64,000 nt of DNA from Apis mellifera. Its lineage: Eukaryota; Arthropoda; Insecta; Hymenoptera; Apidae. Shown here piece after piece: positions 38,701 through 49,542 of this stretch. Below the pieces are notes generated by a model that saw only the letters and a list, made by a program, of their open reading frames with translations, did not search any database and was not told the DNA's origin. The position numbers and the translations under genes are program-made. The stretch's first letter is position 1. Each line of letters starts with the position of its first letter. The stretch lies in NCBI RefSeq assembly GCF_003254395.2, contig NC_037641.1, positions 10,936,501 through 11,000,500 of the forward strand, in the 5' to 3' direction.

Positions 38701-39272
38701 TGCAACCTCGCGCAGATTTTTTTCTTCTTCTTCGACGAGGAGGAAACCTGCATCGCGCGCCATCCACCCGGAATTTATAAATATAGAAGAAATGAACTTT
38801 ATCCGATTCGAGATCCTCTAATCGTCGGTGTTTTCCATATTAATTTCGTGAAATTTAATCTTTCTCTATCTAAACTGGAATTAGGGTTGATCGTTCGATC
38901 CACGAGATATAATCCTCGTTCGAGATGCTTGGCTTCTTTTTTTATCCCCCTTTCCCTTTTATCTCGAGGAAACAGCGACTATTTGACGGCGCTTCTCGTT
39001 CGAAATTTAATCCTTTCCCTCTTTCCATCCCAACTCCAAATCGTTTAACGATTATGACCAAAGTTTTTAACTCGCGAGGAACACGCCTCCTCTCCTGTTT
39101 TTTCCGATCTCCCGAAGGAGAGGTTTGTCGACGCTGGCCAAAGTGACGTTAATCGATCGACGAATTCTTCGAGAAAAGGAGAGAAGAGGCGACTACGCAA
39201 CGTTCCATGATAATTCAGAATTTTTCGTCGAGTTGTGGAGGACGGGAGACGAGGAGAGGGACGATGCAGACG

Positions 39273-39291
39273 TATATATATATATATATAT
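39273..39291 (+). repeat. (TA)n microsatellite
   Basis: A TA run of 19 bases in the large intron. Confidence 0.85.
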
Positions 39292-39906
39292 GGGGAGCGT
39301 GGTGAGGGAAGATATCGGAGGGGTTGAAAAATTAAACAAAAACAAAGGGGTGCGCGAGGATTCACAATGAAGGAAATAAGCAGGCATTGATAACGACGCG
39401 AATCAAGAGTCCGCGGACAAGCGACAATGGGATATCAGAATGGCTATTATAACCGGCGTAGACTCAATTATTTTTAAGCCACTTTTGTGCCGCGCTAATG
39501 AACCGAACAAAGCGGAATATTAAACCAAACCTCCTTCTTCCCTATCCTCCCTCAACCTTATCTATCCTCGAAATCGTTTCTCGTAACCTTCAACTCGAGG
39601 CCGATCGATAACTCGCCCCGAGGATACGATTTTTTGGAGGAGAAATGAAAAGAAAGGAAAGAATCCAAGAAAAGAAAACGAAGGAAAAAAGCAATCCTTC
39701 TTCCTCTACGAAGAAGAAGGAATATATATATAAATATCCATCGTCCGTTACGAAACGAATCGAATCCGTCGGGGAAAATGGGGAAGGCGGGGTGGGATAC
39801 CACTTAAGAAGTCATCGCACCCCGGTGTAATTTCAGTATATTCAGGGATGACTCGGCGGATTCCTTCGACTCGGAAGAAACCAGTTTCTTCCGCGCCATC
39901 GAGGAT

Positions 39907-39928
39907 CTGCCTGCCTGCCTGCCTGCCT
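39907..39928 (+). repeat. (CTGC)5 tetranucleotide repeat
   Basis: Five CTGC units and a partial sixth in the large intron. Confidence 0.9.
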
Positions 39929-40469
39929 CTCCCCTCCCGCAATTCGAGCGCGCGTGGAAGAAATTACGTAGGGAGAAATATCGAGAAGGTGTTCTATCGT
40001 AAAATTCAGCCAGCATAATGGGGGATCGGGATGCTCGATAAGAGTCGGGGAAGGGATCGGCCACGCGGCGACGGTATTTACTGCGTCGTCGGTTCACGGT
40101 TGTCGGTAGCGAGACGCCTTGAAAACCCTCAGGAAAACCTTGTTAATTAGACGTCCAAGGTGGAGCGCGAGACGTAAGGCCAGGAACACGGGAGAGGAGA
40201 AATAGCGAAGACGTTCTCAATGTCGAGGAGACCCCCATAGACATGACTTTAATTCCGGAGAAGAGGAGCGACGTCTTCTCCTCCGAGTGAAATCCTTCCT
40301 CCTTCCTCCTCCTCTCCCGGGCGGAGGAACAAGCTCCGCCGCGTTTTTGAATAGCGGGCATAATAGCGTTCGCCTTTGAGTCGTCTTTTTTCAATTGTCC
40401 GCGGTAGAATCGCGAACAAAAGAGGGGGGAGGGTTACGTTATTACGTTTCTCGCGATCCTATGGGCGCC

Positions 40470-40470
<1 letters not shown>

Positions 40471-40507
<37 letters not shown>
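40471..40507 (+). repeat. (TA)n microsatellite, 37 bases
   Basis: The longest uninterrupted TA run in the window, inside the large intron about 3.5 kb downstream of exon A on the minus strand. Confidence 0.95.
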
Positions 40508-40511
<4 letters not shown>

Positions 40512-43302
40512 ACTGTAAGTGTATAACGATATACATCGAGATGTATCGTACGTGGTAGCGCAACAACTATCGATCCCCGAAGAAATAATTCACCGGTGCT
40601 CGGACAAGACTTAATTATCCGCTTTTTCCCTTATTACTCGCTGTCGTCGAGCGCGAGCTCGATTTATGGCTGTCCCGATAAAGTCAACGGCTCTGCATTA
40701 ACATTACGTAATAATACTCGTACTATCTCCCGTCGGGTGGAAAACGGCCACGGCGAAAATAAAAGGGGGAGAGAGGCCACTCTGAGCATTTTCCACGCTC
40801 CAACGGTTGAGTAATGGGCGAAAAGGGCGAGGAAAAAAAAAAGGAAAGGAAAAGAAAAAAGAAAATACGCGAAGGAAAGGAGATAGAGGGGGAAAGGAGG
40901 AGGAGGGGAGGTACAAATCGGGCGTGAAATCCAAGATTTAACCCCATCTTGCCGCGCAAGAGGCGACGAAATCAAGCCCCCCTCATCGGCTCGGTGATAT
41001 GATAAACACCGAAAATGACAGCAGCCATCCCGCGTCTTTCTCCCCATTCTGCCATCCTCTTTGCCCTTCCATTCGCTCTTTCTTTCTCTCTCTCTCTCTC
41101 TTTCCGCTCGTCTTCCCTGGGCTCTTCGAGTTAATCACGTCAGGCAGGCAGACCCTCTGATTAAAACGGGGCCTCCATCCCTTCTTATTATTATTGTTAT
41201 TAGAGAAAGTGAGTGCAGGGCACTCGGGGAATCGCGTCTGGATAGACGGCTCCTCCGTGTATACGTGCCTCGTATAGATACAACGTTTTATATATATATG
41301 TATATATACGTTTTTGCAATCCCCCTCTGCACCTTCTCCTAATCGTCCGAAATTTCGAGATTATTAAATGGCTGACGAGACTGCGAATGAATCTTGTTTC
41401 GTACGTTCCTTAATTAACTTTCCTCGCCGCGCTATTAATCGCCCCAACAAATATATATATCGCCCCTCTTTCCACGCCTCGTCTTTTCGAGACAACGAGA
41501 CGCCCGATTTCGTGATTTATTTCTAACGTTCTAACTTTTCTTATTCCCCCCTCGTCAATAATTCGAATCGAAATTGAAAGAAGAACCTCGTTCGAGTACC
41601 GAATGTATTAAACCCACGGCGCGTACGTAATTGTGTATCTGTCTTCTCGACGATTGCAACATCGTCTCTCGCAGGGAGACCGTGGTTATCGATATTGCAG
41701 AGGAAAATCTGCAGAGAAGGAATTCAGAACCGGTTGCAACAAGACAACCTTAGCGGCAAATTATACACGCCATCTACATGTGTGCGGCTCGCGCATATCG
41801 CGTCGCCTATACTTACATCGACAATTAACGTTGCCGGCATTCTTCTGCGTATCGCGTATCATTATTTGCGTGAAAACTTTTCTACATTTATTCGTATATC
41901 TCTTCCAATTTTGTATGTTTTGTGTATATGTGTGTATATATAGATGTATTTTTTCCCTTTATCCCTGAAATTCCTCTTTCACGATTTCGAACGTTTGCAA
42001 TTAAAATACCTCTTTTTCGGTATCCCTGCACCGTTCCTTTTATCCTCGGAATTCTATTTTGGTATTTCTGTGTTGTTGCTTATTTCTGGAATTCCTCCTC
42101 TCTTAGTCGCTTTTTCTCCTCCAAGAATTTCCCCTTTAGTGTGGAGCTTTCCCCTTAGCCCGGACTGGATTCCGAATATGGAAATCGTTCCGAGTCCCCG
42201 CGGAAGCGGAAACTCCAAGAATAATAGTTTATTCTCCGCCATTAATCTGAATTTCAGGACGATCGCGGGACAATCGAAACGGAAACGATTTTGTGGAAAA
42301 CGCTATCGAGCTCCACACTGAAACCCGCGCGTCGAGTGCGAACGAGTTTTGCCTGGAAATCCATAAGAGTCAACAAAATTAAATCCCTCCTGTACGAGAA
42401 ATAACCACATCCTCCGCAAATCCCCCTCATCCAATTTGTCAACGGCATACTTCGTTTCTCTCCCCATCCCTTAATGAACCTCGCGCATCCTCCGTCAGTG
42501 TCTCCATCTCCATGTTCGAAAGTCCATCGAACAAATGACCGACCGTCTCGATGACTCGAATAACCGACTAACACGATCGAATCGAGCGATGATCCGGTTC
42601 CACGGGGCGATCTATCCTCGAAGCGGGCTCCGATTATGCTAATGAGCCCGGCGGCAATAAGTAACGAGTGGAACGATCGTAAATCCTGCAGCGCGTACAC
42701 GAGTTAGCGTATAGCTAAACCGCTCCTACGTATTATACCGATTTCAATCGACTCGACGATACACAAATGACAACGTTCGTTATTTCGGCCTGTCATCGCT
42801 CATCGCGGAGAATCGTCGCGACTTCGACGAATTCCATTTACTATTAAACGTATCCTATCCTTCGATCGAAGGGAGGAAGATTAGAGGAAAAGTAATAGTA
42901 ATGACGATAACGCAAGGAGAACGATATTATGCCACTGCGAGTCGCAACGCAGGTGTGCAGGTCGAATTATATCGAGGGGAGGTTACGCAAGTTGGAAAAG
43001 GTATATGGGAAAGGTATGTAAAAAGGGCGGAGAAGAAGATCGAGGGGAAGGAGACAGAGAGAGAGAGTGAGAGAGGAGATAACGAGTTGGGATTACGAAA
43101 CGATCGGCGCAACACCGATGATTCGCAGCCTAGGCATGGGCTAATAACCGGTGTGGACATAACGAAGGGTTATGCGGATCACGAGTTTGTTATTGGCTCG
43201 CTTTAATGACTCGTCCGTTCTACTTGCTGCTCTCCGCGCGGCCAAGTCCAGCGTGAACGCCGATATATAAACACGGCTCTGTTGCCGCATCCCGTCATCC
43301 GA

Positions 43303-43320
43303 ATATATATATATATATAT
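43303..43320 (+). repeat. (AT)9 microsatellite
   Basis: An AT run about 730 bases downstream of the exon A donor on the minus strand. Confidence 0.85.
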
Positions 43321-44047
43321 CGCAGTACAAAGTGGAACGGGTGCGGGTGCGGAATTTCAATAACCGTTCCGATGAAAATTCTAGCGCGACGGTATAATAA
43401 ATAGCCGGGCGCCCCCCTCCTCCTCCCCAAATCAAATTTTCCAATTTCGACGCTTTCCTTTCCCAGAGAGATCGAAGCGAGTTCAACTTCGTGGAACGTG
43501 AAACGGACGATAAGGAGCGAATGAACCCGCGCTAGTTTCAACACGCGCCAAGTTGAATTAGTCGTTGAAGCAACCGCGTGTATCCTCTGATTCGAGTCTG
43601 AAGCGCGGTCCAGTTGCGGTGGAATTTAACGGAGGAGGAACTCTGCGCCAGTTTTATTCTCGCGATATATTCGAAATATATACTCGTTGAGAGGGACAGA
43701 AACGAGGGAGGAGAGGAGAGATTGTTCGAAATCGGTAAAGTTTTTCGTTCGAAATTCAAAGTGGCGGGAAAGCGGACGAGAATGGAGCAAGCTCGGTCGG
43801 GATTTCGCAATTAAATCCCCGTTGCGTCCTTGTTCGACAGTCGGCGAGATTATCGCAAAAACTTGTCGACTTGCTCACGGAGGGACTAATTTGTTGTCCG
43901 GTTGAAATTACAGCCGAGCGCGTGCGTCCAGGAGGGAGGAGGAGGAGAAGGAGGGATAATGGATCGTTGCCAGGATTGGAACGTGAGAACGTTAGGTATC
44001 ATCGTCGTCTAACGTACCGTGTAATCACCGCATTTATATTCACTCAC

Positions 44048-44186
44048 CATCGATATTAGACGAGGATTGATCCACGCCTGCTGCATGTTATCGTCCAGAT
44101 ACCGCTTCGCTATCCGGGCGATGTTCTCGTGCGGCTCTTTCTTCTGAGGGGGTACCGCGGCCGGGGCGTCCACGTTCGCATTGTTT
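44048..44186 (-). CDS. Exon A of the PPxY/His-rich gene (internal coding exon, 46 codons)
   Basis: On the minus strand a good acceptor (pyrimidine-rich GGTTTGTTTCAG) opens this 139-base exon and a near-consensus donor (ATG then GTGAGTG) closes it. The first base completes a codon begun in an upstream exon; 46 open codons follow and the exon ends in phase 0. About three quarters of codons end in G or C, as in coding DNA of a GC-rich insect gene. The peptide contains KKEPHENIARIAKRYLDD and then an aromatic, proline-containing stretch (QQAWINPRLISM). It is charged and probably partly helical, with no membrane segment. The next exon in the same phase on this strand is exon B, 23.5 kb away. I do not recognise the family. 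It must have at least one more 5' exon, ending after two bases of a codon, which I could not find up to position 64000. Exon boundaries and phase are seen; membership in the same transcript as exon B is inferred. Confidence 0.78.
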
Positions 44187-44669
44187 CTGAAACAAACCGA
44201 ACAACACGGGAGTCAGCTCGTTCTGTTCAACGAATCTTCGTGGGATCGAAGTTCGCGTTCGTCGTTTCTCTCAGAGACGACTCCGCCTAGATCGAGTTAA
44301 CATTAACAAAAGTAAACGTTAGACGTACGTGGTGCTCCCAATTAAACCTATTATCGAGTACACCTCTAGTTTCACGCTACGATAATTTCTCTGGGCGCAA
44401 AGTAAACGCGTCATCTCGCTCTGAACGCGGTTAAATCAATCCGAATTCGTTCAACTCTTTGGACGAGCGTTCAATTTTTCAGAGCGTTTATCCTATATCT
44501 ATCGCATTCCAAACGCTCTTCTCCATCAGCCAAATCGATCATCTTCCATCGTGTATCGATTTACAAATTCGATTCGGATCGGGATAACATTAACGAGATA
44601 AAGCGGGCACGGCGTGTATTAACGGGGGCGAAATCGATCGATGGTTCGGAATCTCGGTGGTGACAAACT

Positions 44670-44687
44670 GGGGGGGGGGGTTGGGGG
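44670..44687 (+). repeat. G-run (G11-TT-G5)
   Basis: Eleven G, two T and five G, about 480 bases upstream of exon A in minus-strand order. On the minus-strand transcript it would be a C-run. Confidence 0.9.
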
Positions 44688-45451
44688 ATTCTGGCGAGGT
44701 CCATCTTGGCAAACACTATTATTTACTTGGATGAGTTATTAACGCGAACGACGGGCAGAAGGGCAATCGGACGGTTGGCGTAGGAGCGGCGTGGCCCAGG
44801 AGGGCACGAAATTAACGGTCTCCTGCGCCCCGGCAATGCATCAAACCGAATCTATTGTGCGGCCGCCGCCGCCACCGCCACCATCACCACCACCGTCACC
44901 GACCAATGCCGGATTGCGCGTCGCGCCTATTCCACGGTGAAACAGTTCGCAATTAGGAAACCGACAACAACAATACGGATCGATCCACCGCCGGATCATT
45001 ACACTCACTCCTCCTCCTCCTCCCACGGTTATCGTCCCGCGATCGCTTCCGCCCGTGTCATCCATTTTTGCAATTCGAACCATCTCGATTTAAAAGAGAA
45101 GAAGAAGAGGAAAAGAAAGAAATTCGTAAAAAGTTCCCCTCTCCTCGACGAGTTTACGATATTCCATTCAACGAGCGAGAGTCTCCTGTTCCCGCTTATT
45201 GGCGCTCGACAACTTTCTTTTCCACCAATTTTTTTCCTTTTCTTTTCTTTTTTTCCCTCTCTCTCTCTCTCTTCCTCCACTCAAAGGAATTTCACGCACA
45301 TGGAACTCATTACTCTGCCGGCTGGCTCCGCGCCGTGTATCAAAATTTCCATCTGTTGTCCGTCCCCGACGAATATTACGACGCGCGCGATAGATCCCGC
45401 GTCGAGCACGTACAATGGTCGAGCATGAATAATCGTATATAGCCGCGTGTA

Positions 45452-45484
45452 ATATATATATATATATATACATACATACATACA
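45452..45484 (+). repeat. (AT)n(CATA)n compound microsatellite
   Basis: A TA run of about 19 bases passes directly into CATA units. Confidence 0.85.
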
Positions 45485-48400
45485 CGCGAATGTTACGAAA
45501 CGGGCATTCTCCGATTCAATACGAAATTTCCCCGACGAGCTTTACCGACGGCTTTATACGCCTTACCAGGATATCGCCTCGGTGAATTATGAGAGTTTAT
45601 CGTGACTCTGCGGTCCCGTGTCCGCAACCTTTGGGGCACAGCTGCCGCTCCAACCGGCCCTCCGTAAGTTAAATTACGCCCTGGATGGTCGGAAACCGAG
45701 CAAATTATCGGCCTTTCCACGGGGATCGACGTCTTGAACGAGCGCAACCCCGTTCGATCGTCCCACCGCGCGGATCCATTGCGCACCCTTCTCGAAAACG
45801 AGGGCGTAAATAATTCGAGCGACGAGGCTCTCCGACTTTGCTCTCCGACAGAGGAGGCGAACAATTGTAACAAGCGTAATCCCGCTTTGATCTCCAGCCT
45901 CTCTGGACACTGTTTTCCCCGACGGGGTACAGAGAGAGAGACCTCGTTCTTTGTCGTTCGAACGTGCCACTCGTGCTAATTATCTTCCCTGTCCCTCTCC
46001 AAGCGAATAAAATCTTCTAAATTATATTCGAAGAGATTCATCAGTTTCAAAGATCGATGCGACGAGCTATTTTTGCATTAATCGTTCCAATCGTCTCATC
46101 GACCCTTCCGATTTTATCGAAGTGGTTCGAAGGGAGTTCGTTTCGATCCGCGAGTTGGCACCGGTTATTGGAGGCGTCCTCATTTTTGCCCACTCGAGCT
46201 GTTCCAATTCGTGGAATCTTGCAAGAAATCGCGTTCGAACCGAACGCTTCTTTCCGCTGGAAAGATTCGCAGAAGAAGCAAGCCTCCCCATGCGGCTCGA
46301 GTCGGGCCGCAAAGTCGGGCCGCGTTTAAGTGGTCGATATAACCGCGATATATGACGAGTGCGGCCATCTGGGATCGAAAGAAACGTGAAATCGTTGGCG
46401 ACCGTCCAGTTAATTATCCCTCTTTCTTATCCCTCTACGCGATACGCAAAACGGGCGTTCCGTTTCATCCATTTACGATCCGAGGCTTCGAGGAAAAGTT
46501 TCTTCCCTTTCTTCCGCAAAGATCGAGCGTGGGAGTTGATAATACGGGGAGAAAGAGCGAGCGTCTGGAGAGGATGAGAAAGGATCCTGTCTAAACCATC
46601 GCGCCTCTTTCGGATAATCGTTTCCAAGCCACGCGAGTTGCACAAATCCTCCACCGATAAATCTGCGGACCGACCGCGGCTTGTCCGCACCTGTACCCCT
46701 CTGTGTCCCGTCCCGTCCGCTTTCTCACGGCCAAATTCACGCGTCCCTGGACGGCAAAATTTCCCGCCAAGCCAGCAAGCCAACTCTGCCGAGGGAAATG
46801 AAAGGATCGAAAGTCGAGGAAGGGAAACACAACTTCTTCCTTTCCTGAGCCGGATATTCGATCGAACCGGAGAATAATGATGAAAAAAAGGAGGGAAAAA
46901 AAGAGGCGGGCAAATTTCGGCCGCGATGGCTATGATTCATCGCTCATCGCGTCAGGGGGAGGGAGTTGAAAATCGGGAGCCCGTACGGGATACCCGTGCC
47001 GGATTTTACGATCTTCCGCGCGATAAACTCGATAGTTTAACGGTTACTCTCGTTCACTACCTGTCCGCGCAGCGTCGTTAAGGCAACAGGCAGCCACTAA
47101 CGCAGCAGGTGAGCAAGGTGGCGGAGGTTTACGGCCGTTTCGATATGGCCGCGTGGCATTCTATGAACGCTGATCGATCGCCTCGAAAAGTGATCGAGGA
47201 GTAACGATCCTTTATCCCTCTCTCTCGTAATCCCCCTTTATATACCGTTTTATCGTCCATCTTTACACTCTCGATTCCGTTGCGTGAAAAAAAGAAGATA
47301 AATAAATAAAAATTATTGTCCGCATTGCGAGCAAGATACCGACGAGGCTCGTTTTCCTTCTCAAAGGGAAACGAGGAAAGAAAAGAGGAAAGAGAAGCGT
47401 TATTGGCCACGTGTTATTGAAACCGTTTTCACGAGCGATAAAAGCACCGATCGCCTCTGGAACGCGAAACGTAAATTCGCGTATTTAATGGGGATAAAAT
47501 CGATCGACGATCCCTCTTCGATCCCCTTTTCCCGCTCCTCCCGGCTTCTATATCCGCTCAACCGGTTGCACGTTTGCGGGGGGAAGGGTGGGGGATCGGA
47601 GGCAGGCAGTTACGCTCGCAACGTACGATCGGTGGCCCCCCGGTTAATGGCCCCGATGGACCAACGTTCGCGGCGAAAAGTCTATTTCCCATTTCGAGTG
47701 GGCCATCGCATAGGCCTTCGTTCCATTCTGACCCCGATATCGCGCCTTCTTTACGACCGAATTATGTACTCTAATAGGCTCGTTCTCTATATATGTATAT
47801 ATATGTATATACGATAACTCGATACATCCGATCGTATCGAACAGACGTTACCTCTCAAACGGAAACGATCTTCCCTATCTATATTAACTCTCTTCTTCGC
47901 GGAGAGTTCCAAGACTGTTATCTCGCGATACACGTATACGTAATACGTGTACTGTTGCACGCACGGTGGAAAGAAATTCTCGCGGAAGGAAATTATTTTC
48001 ATTTCTGTTTCCTATTCGTGTTATTCGTCGAGTATTTAAATTACTCATTTAAATTATTCATTAGAATCCAGAGAATTCCAACGTATGGATATAACAATAC
48101 TTTTTTATTTCTCATAATAATTCGTAACGATTTAGATTAATTTATTGAATTTCATCTTCGAAAATGGAAATAATTTTTAATAATCCTGAGAATCTCTTAC
48201 CATTGCTTCTATCATAACGCGCGGTGTCAGGATCGTCAACGAAGCGTTTTGAAGATACTTCGTTCTTATCGAGTCCTTCTTTCCACCAGTCTACGTAACC
48301 GCGTGTTATCGAGATATCTCGTTTCACGGCGAAGTAGCAGCAGGCGCCCCCGATTTTCGCGGGGTAATTCGATGCCGTGCAGGCAAAATGCCTGGAGACA

Positions 48401-48547
48401 AGTGGGCCGACATGCGCGATATGTAAATCGACGTGTAACCGCGTCTATCTCTTCCTTCTTCCCCTCTCTCCTATCTAAGGGAAGGAAGCGTGTATTAATC
48501 GGGCCTGGCGGCGCGTTCGCGTAAACGATCCGCCTCTACGCGGCGCG

Positions 48548-48567
48548 TAATGCTCGGTAATGCTCGG
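48548..48567 (+). repeat. 10-base tandem duplication
   Basis: TAATGCTCGG occurs twice in direct succession. This looks like a small recent duplication by slippage. Confidence 0.9.
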
Positions 48568-49525
48568 TTTCGAGCCGCGGGATCATCCGCGTTTTCTCGT
48601 GAGAGAAGCGAAATCAGACAATCGCCTCTCCAAGCCTCCAAGCCTCGTTCGCACGTTCCCGATGTCGGCGCTATTATCGGCTAACGACGACGAGGACGAC
48701 TCTCTCGCGTCGGGACTCGCCGCCTTCCATCACGCTCTCCGCAATCTTCCCGCCACAATTTGCGCCCTCGTGTAACGAACTCAATTTAACCGTGGAAACT
48801 CGGCTATTGCCACGGATCGTCCCAACGAATCGATACGGAAACTCGAGTTTTACGAAATTCCTTCCAGGGAGAGCGGAGGAAAGGGAGATTTTTATACAGG
48901 CGATATCTTAAATCTTGCACTCGAGAGGAGGAGGGAGAAGAGTAGTTATTCAAACGATAACGCGATTCCAACGAATTGGCGATCTTGATTATGGTTGTGG
49001 AGCTCGAATCTAAATAAGCAAAGTCCAGAAATCGATAGGCTAGATCCTAGAGTGCGATCTCGTGGTTGGTATACTTTTGTGACGATAAGACGGCTCGTAA
49101 ATCGGTTAAGAGGATATCGATCTACTTTTGGATCAACCTATGCGCGATATACGATCGATATCTTTCTCTTAAACTTCCTCTCCCTATCTTTTCGTATCTC
49201 AGCGCGAACCGAGTAACGCTTCGATTCGTGAAGTGGGAAAGTTCACTAGGTCTCCAAGATCCAGCTGGAGAGAAGGACGTTATAGGCTATATATATTTGC
49301 TGGTTTCCCGGATCCTCTCTTCTTCTATTTTCACTCGTGCCTTCAACGTGGACAGAGGTAACAAGAGACATAGGTCCTCTCCAAATGAAACGCGTAAACA
49401 TTTCGTACACGTATTAGAGAGCATTATCATCGTTCGACGAACAACTAGAGATATTCGATCCTTAATATTCACAGGAACTTTTGTGGCATTTGCTCTCGCC
49501 TCCTCCTCTTCCTCCTTCTTTCTTA

Positions 49526-49542
49526 TTTTTTTTTTTTTTTTT
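49526..49542 (+). repeat. T17 homopolymer
   Basis: A T-run preceded by a TCC/TTC-rich tract. Confidence 0.85.

Larger units (their letters stand above)
20567..44047 (-). other. Large intron (about 23.5 kb) between exons A and B
   Basis: No coding exon with matched splice sites, phase and codon bias was found in this stretch on either strand. It holds many simple repeats (listed separately), scattered TTAA/TCGA-rich sequence and chance open frames. Long introns like this often hold enhancers or nested non-coding RNAs, but no specific element is recognised here. The intron is inferred from the phase match of the exons at its two ends. Confidence 0.6.

Noticed and set aside
45549..45662. Plus-strand segment between a TTACCAG acceptor and a GTAAGTT donor
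   Set aside because: All three frames contain stops, so it is not a coding exon.
48200..48327. Minus-strand frame ending in a good donor (ATG then GTAAGAG)
   Set aside because: No usable acceptor upstream, and the donor phase does not match exon A.
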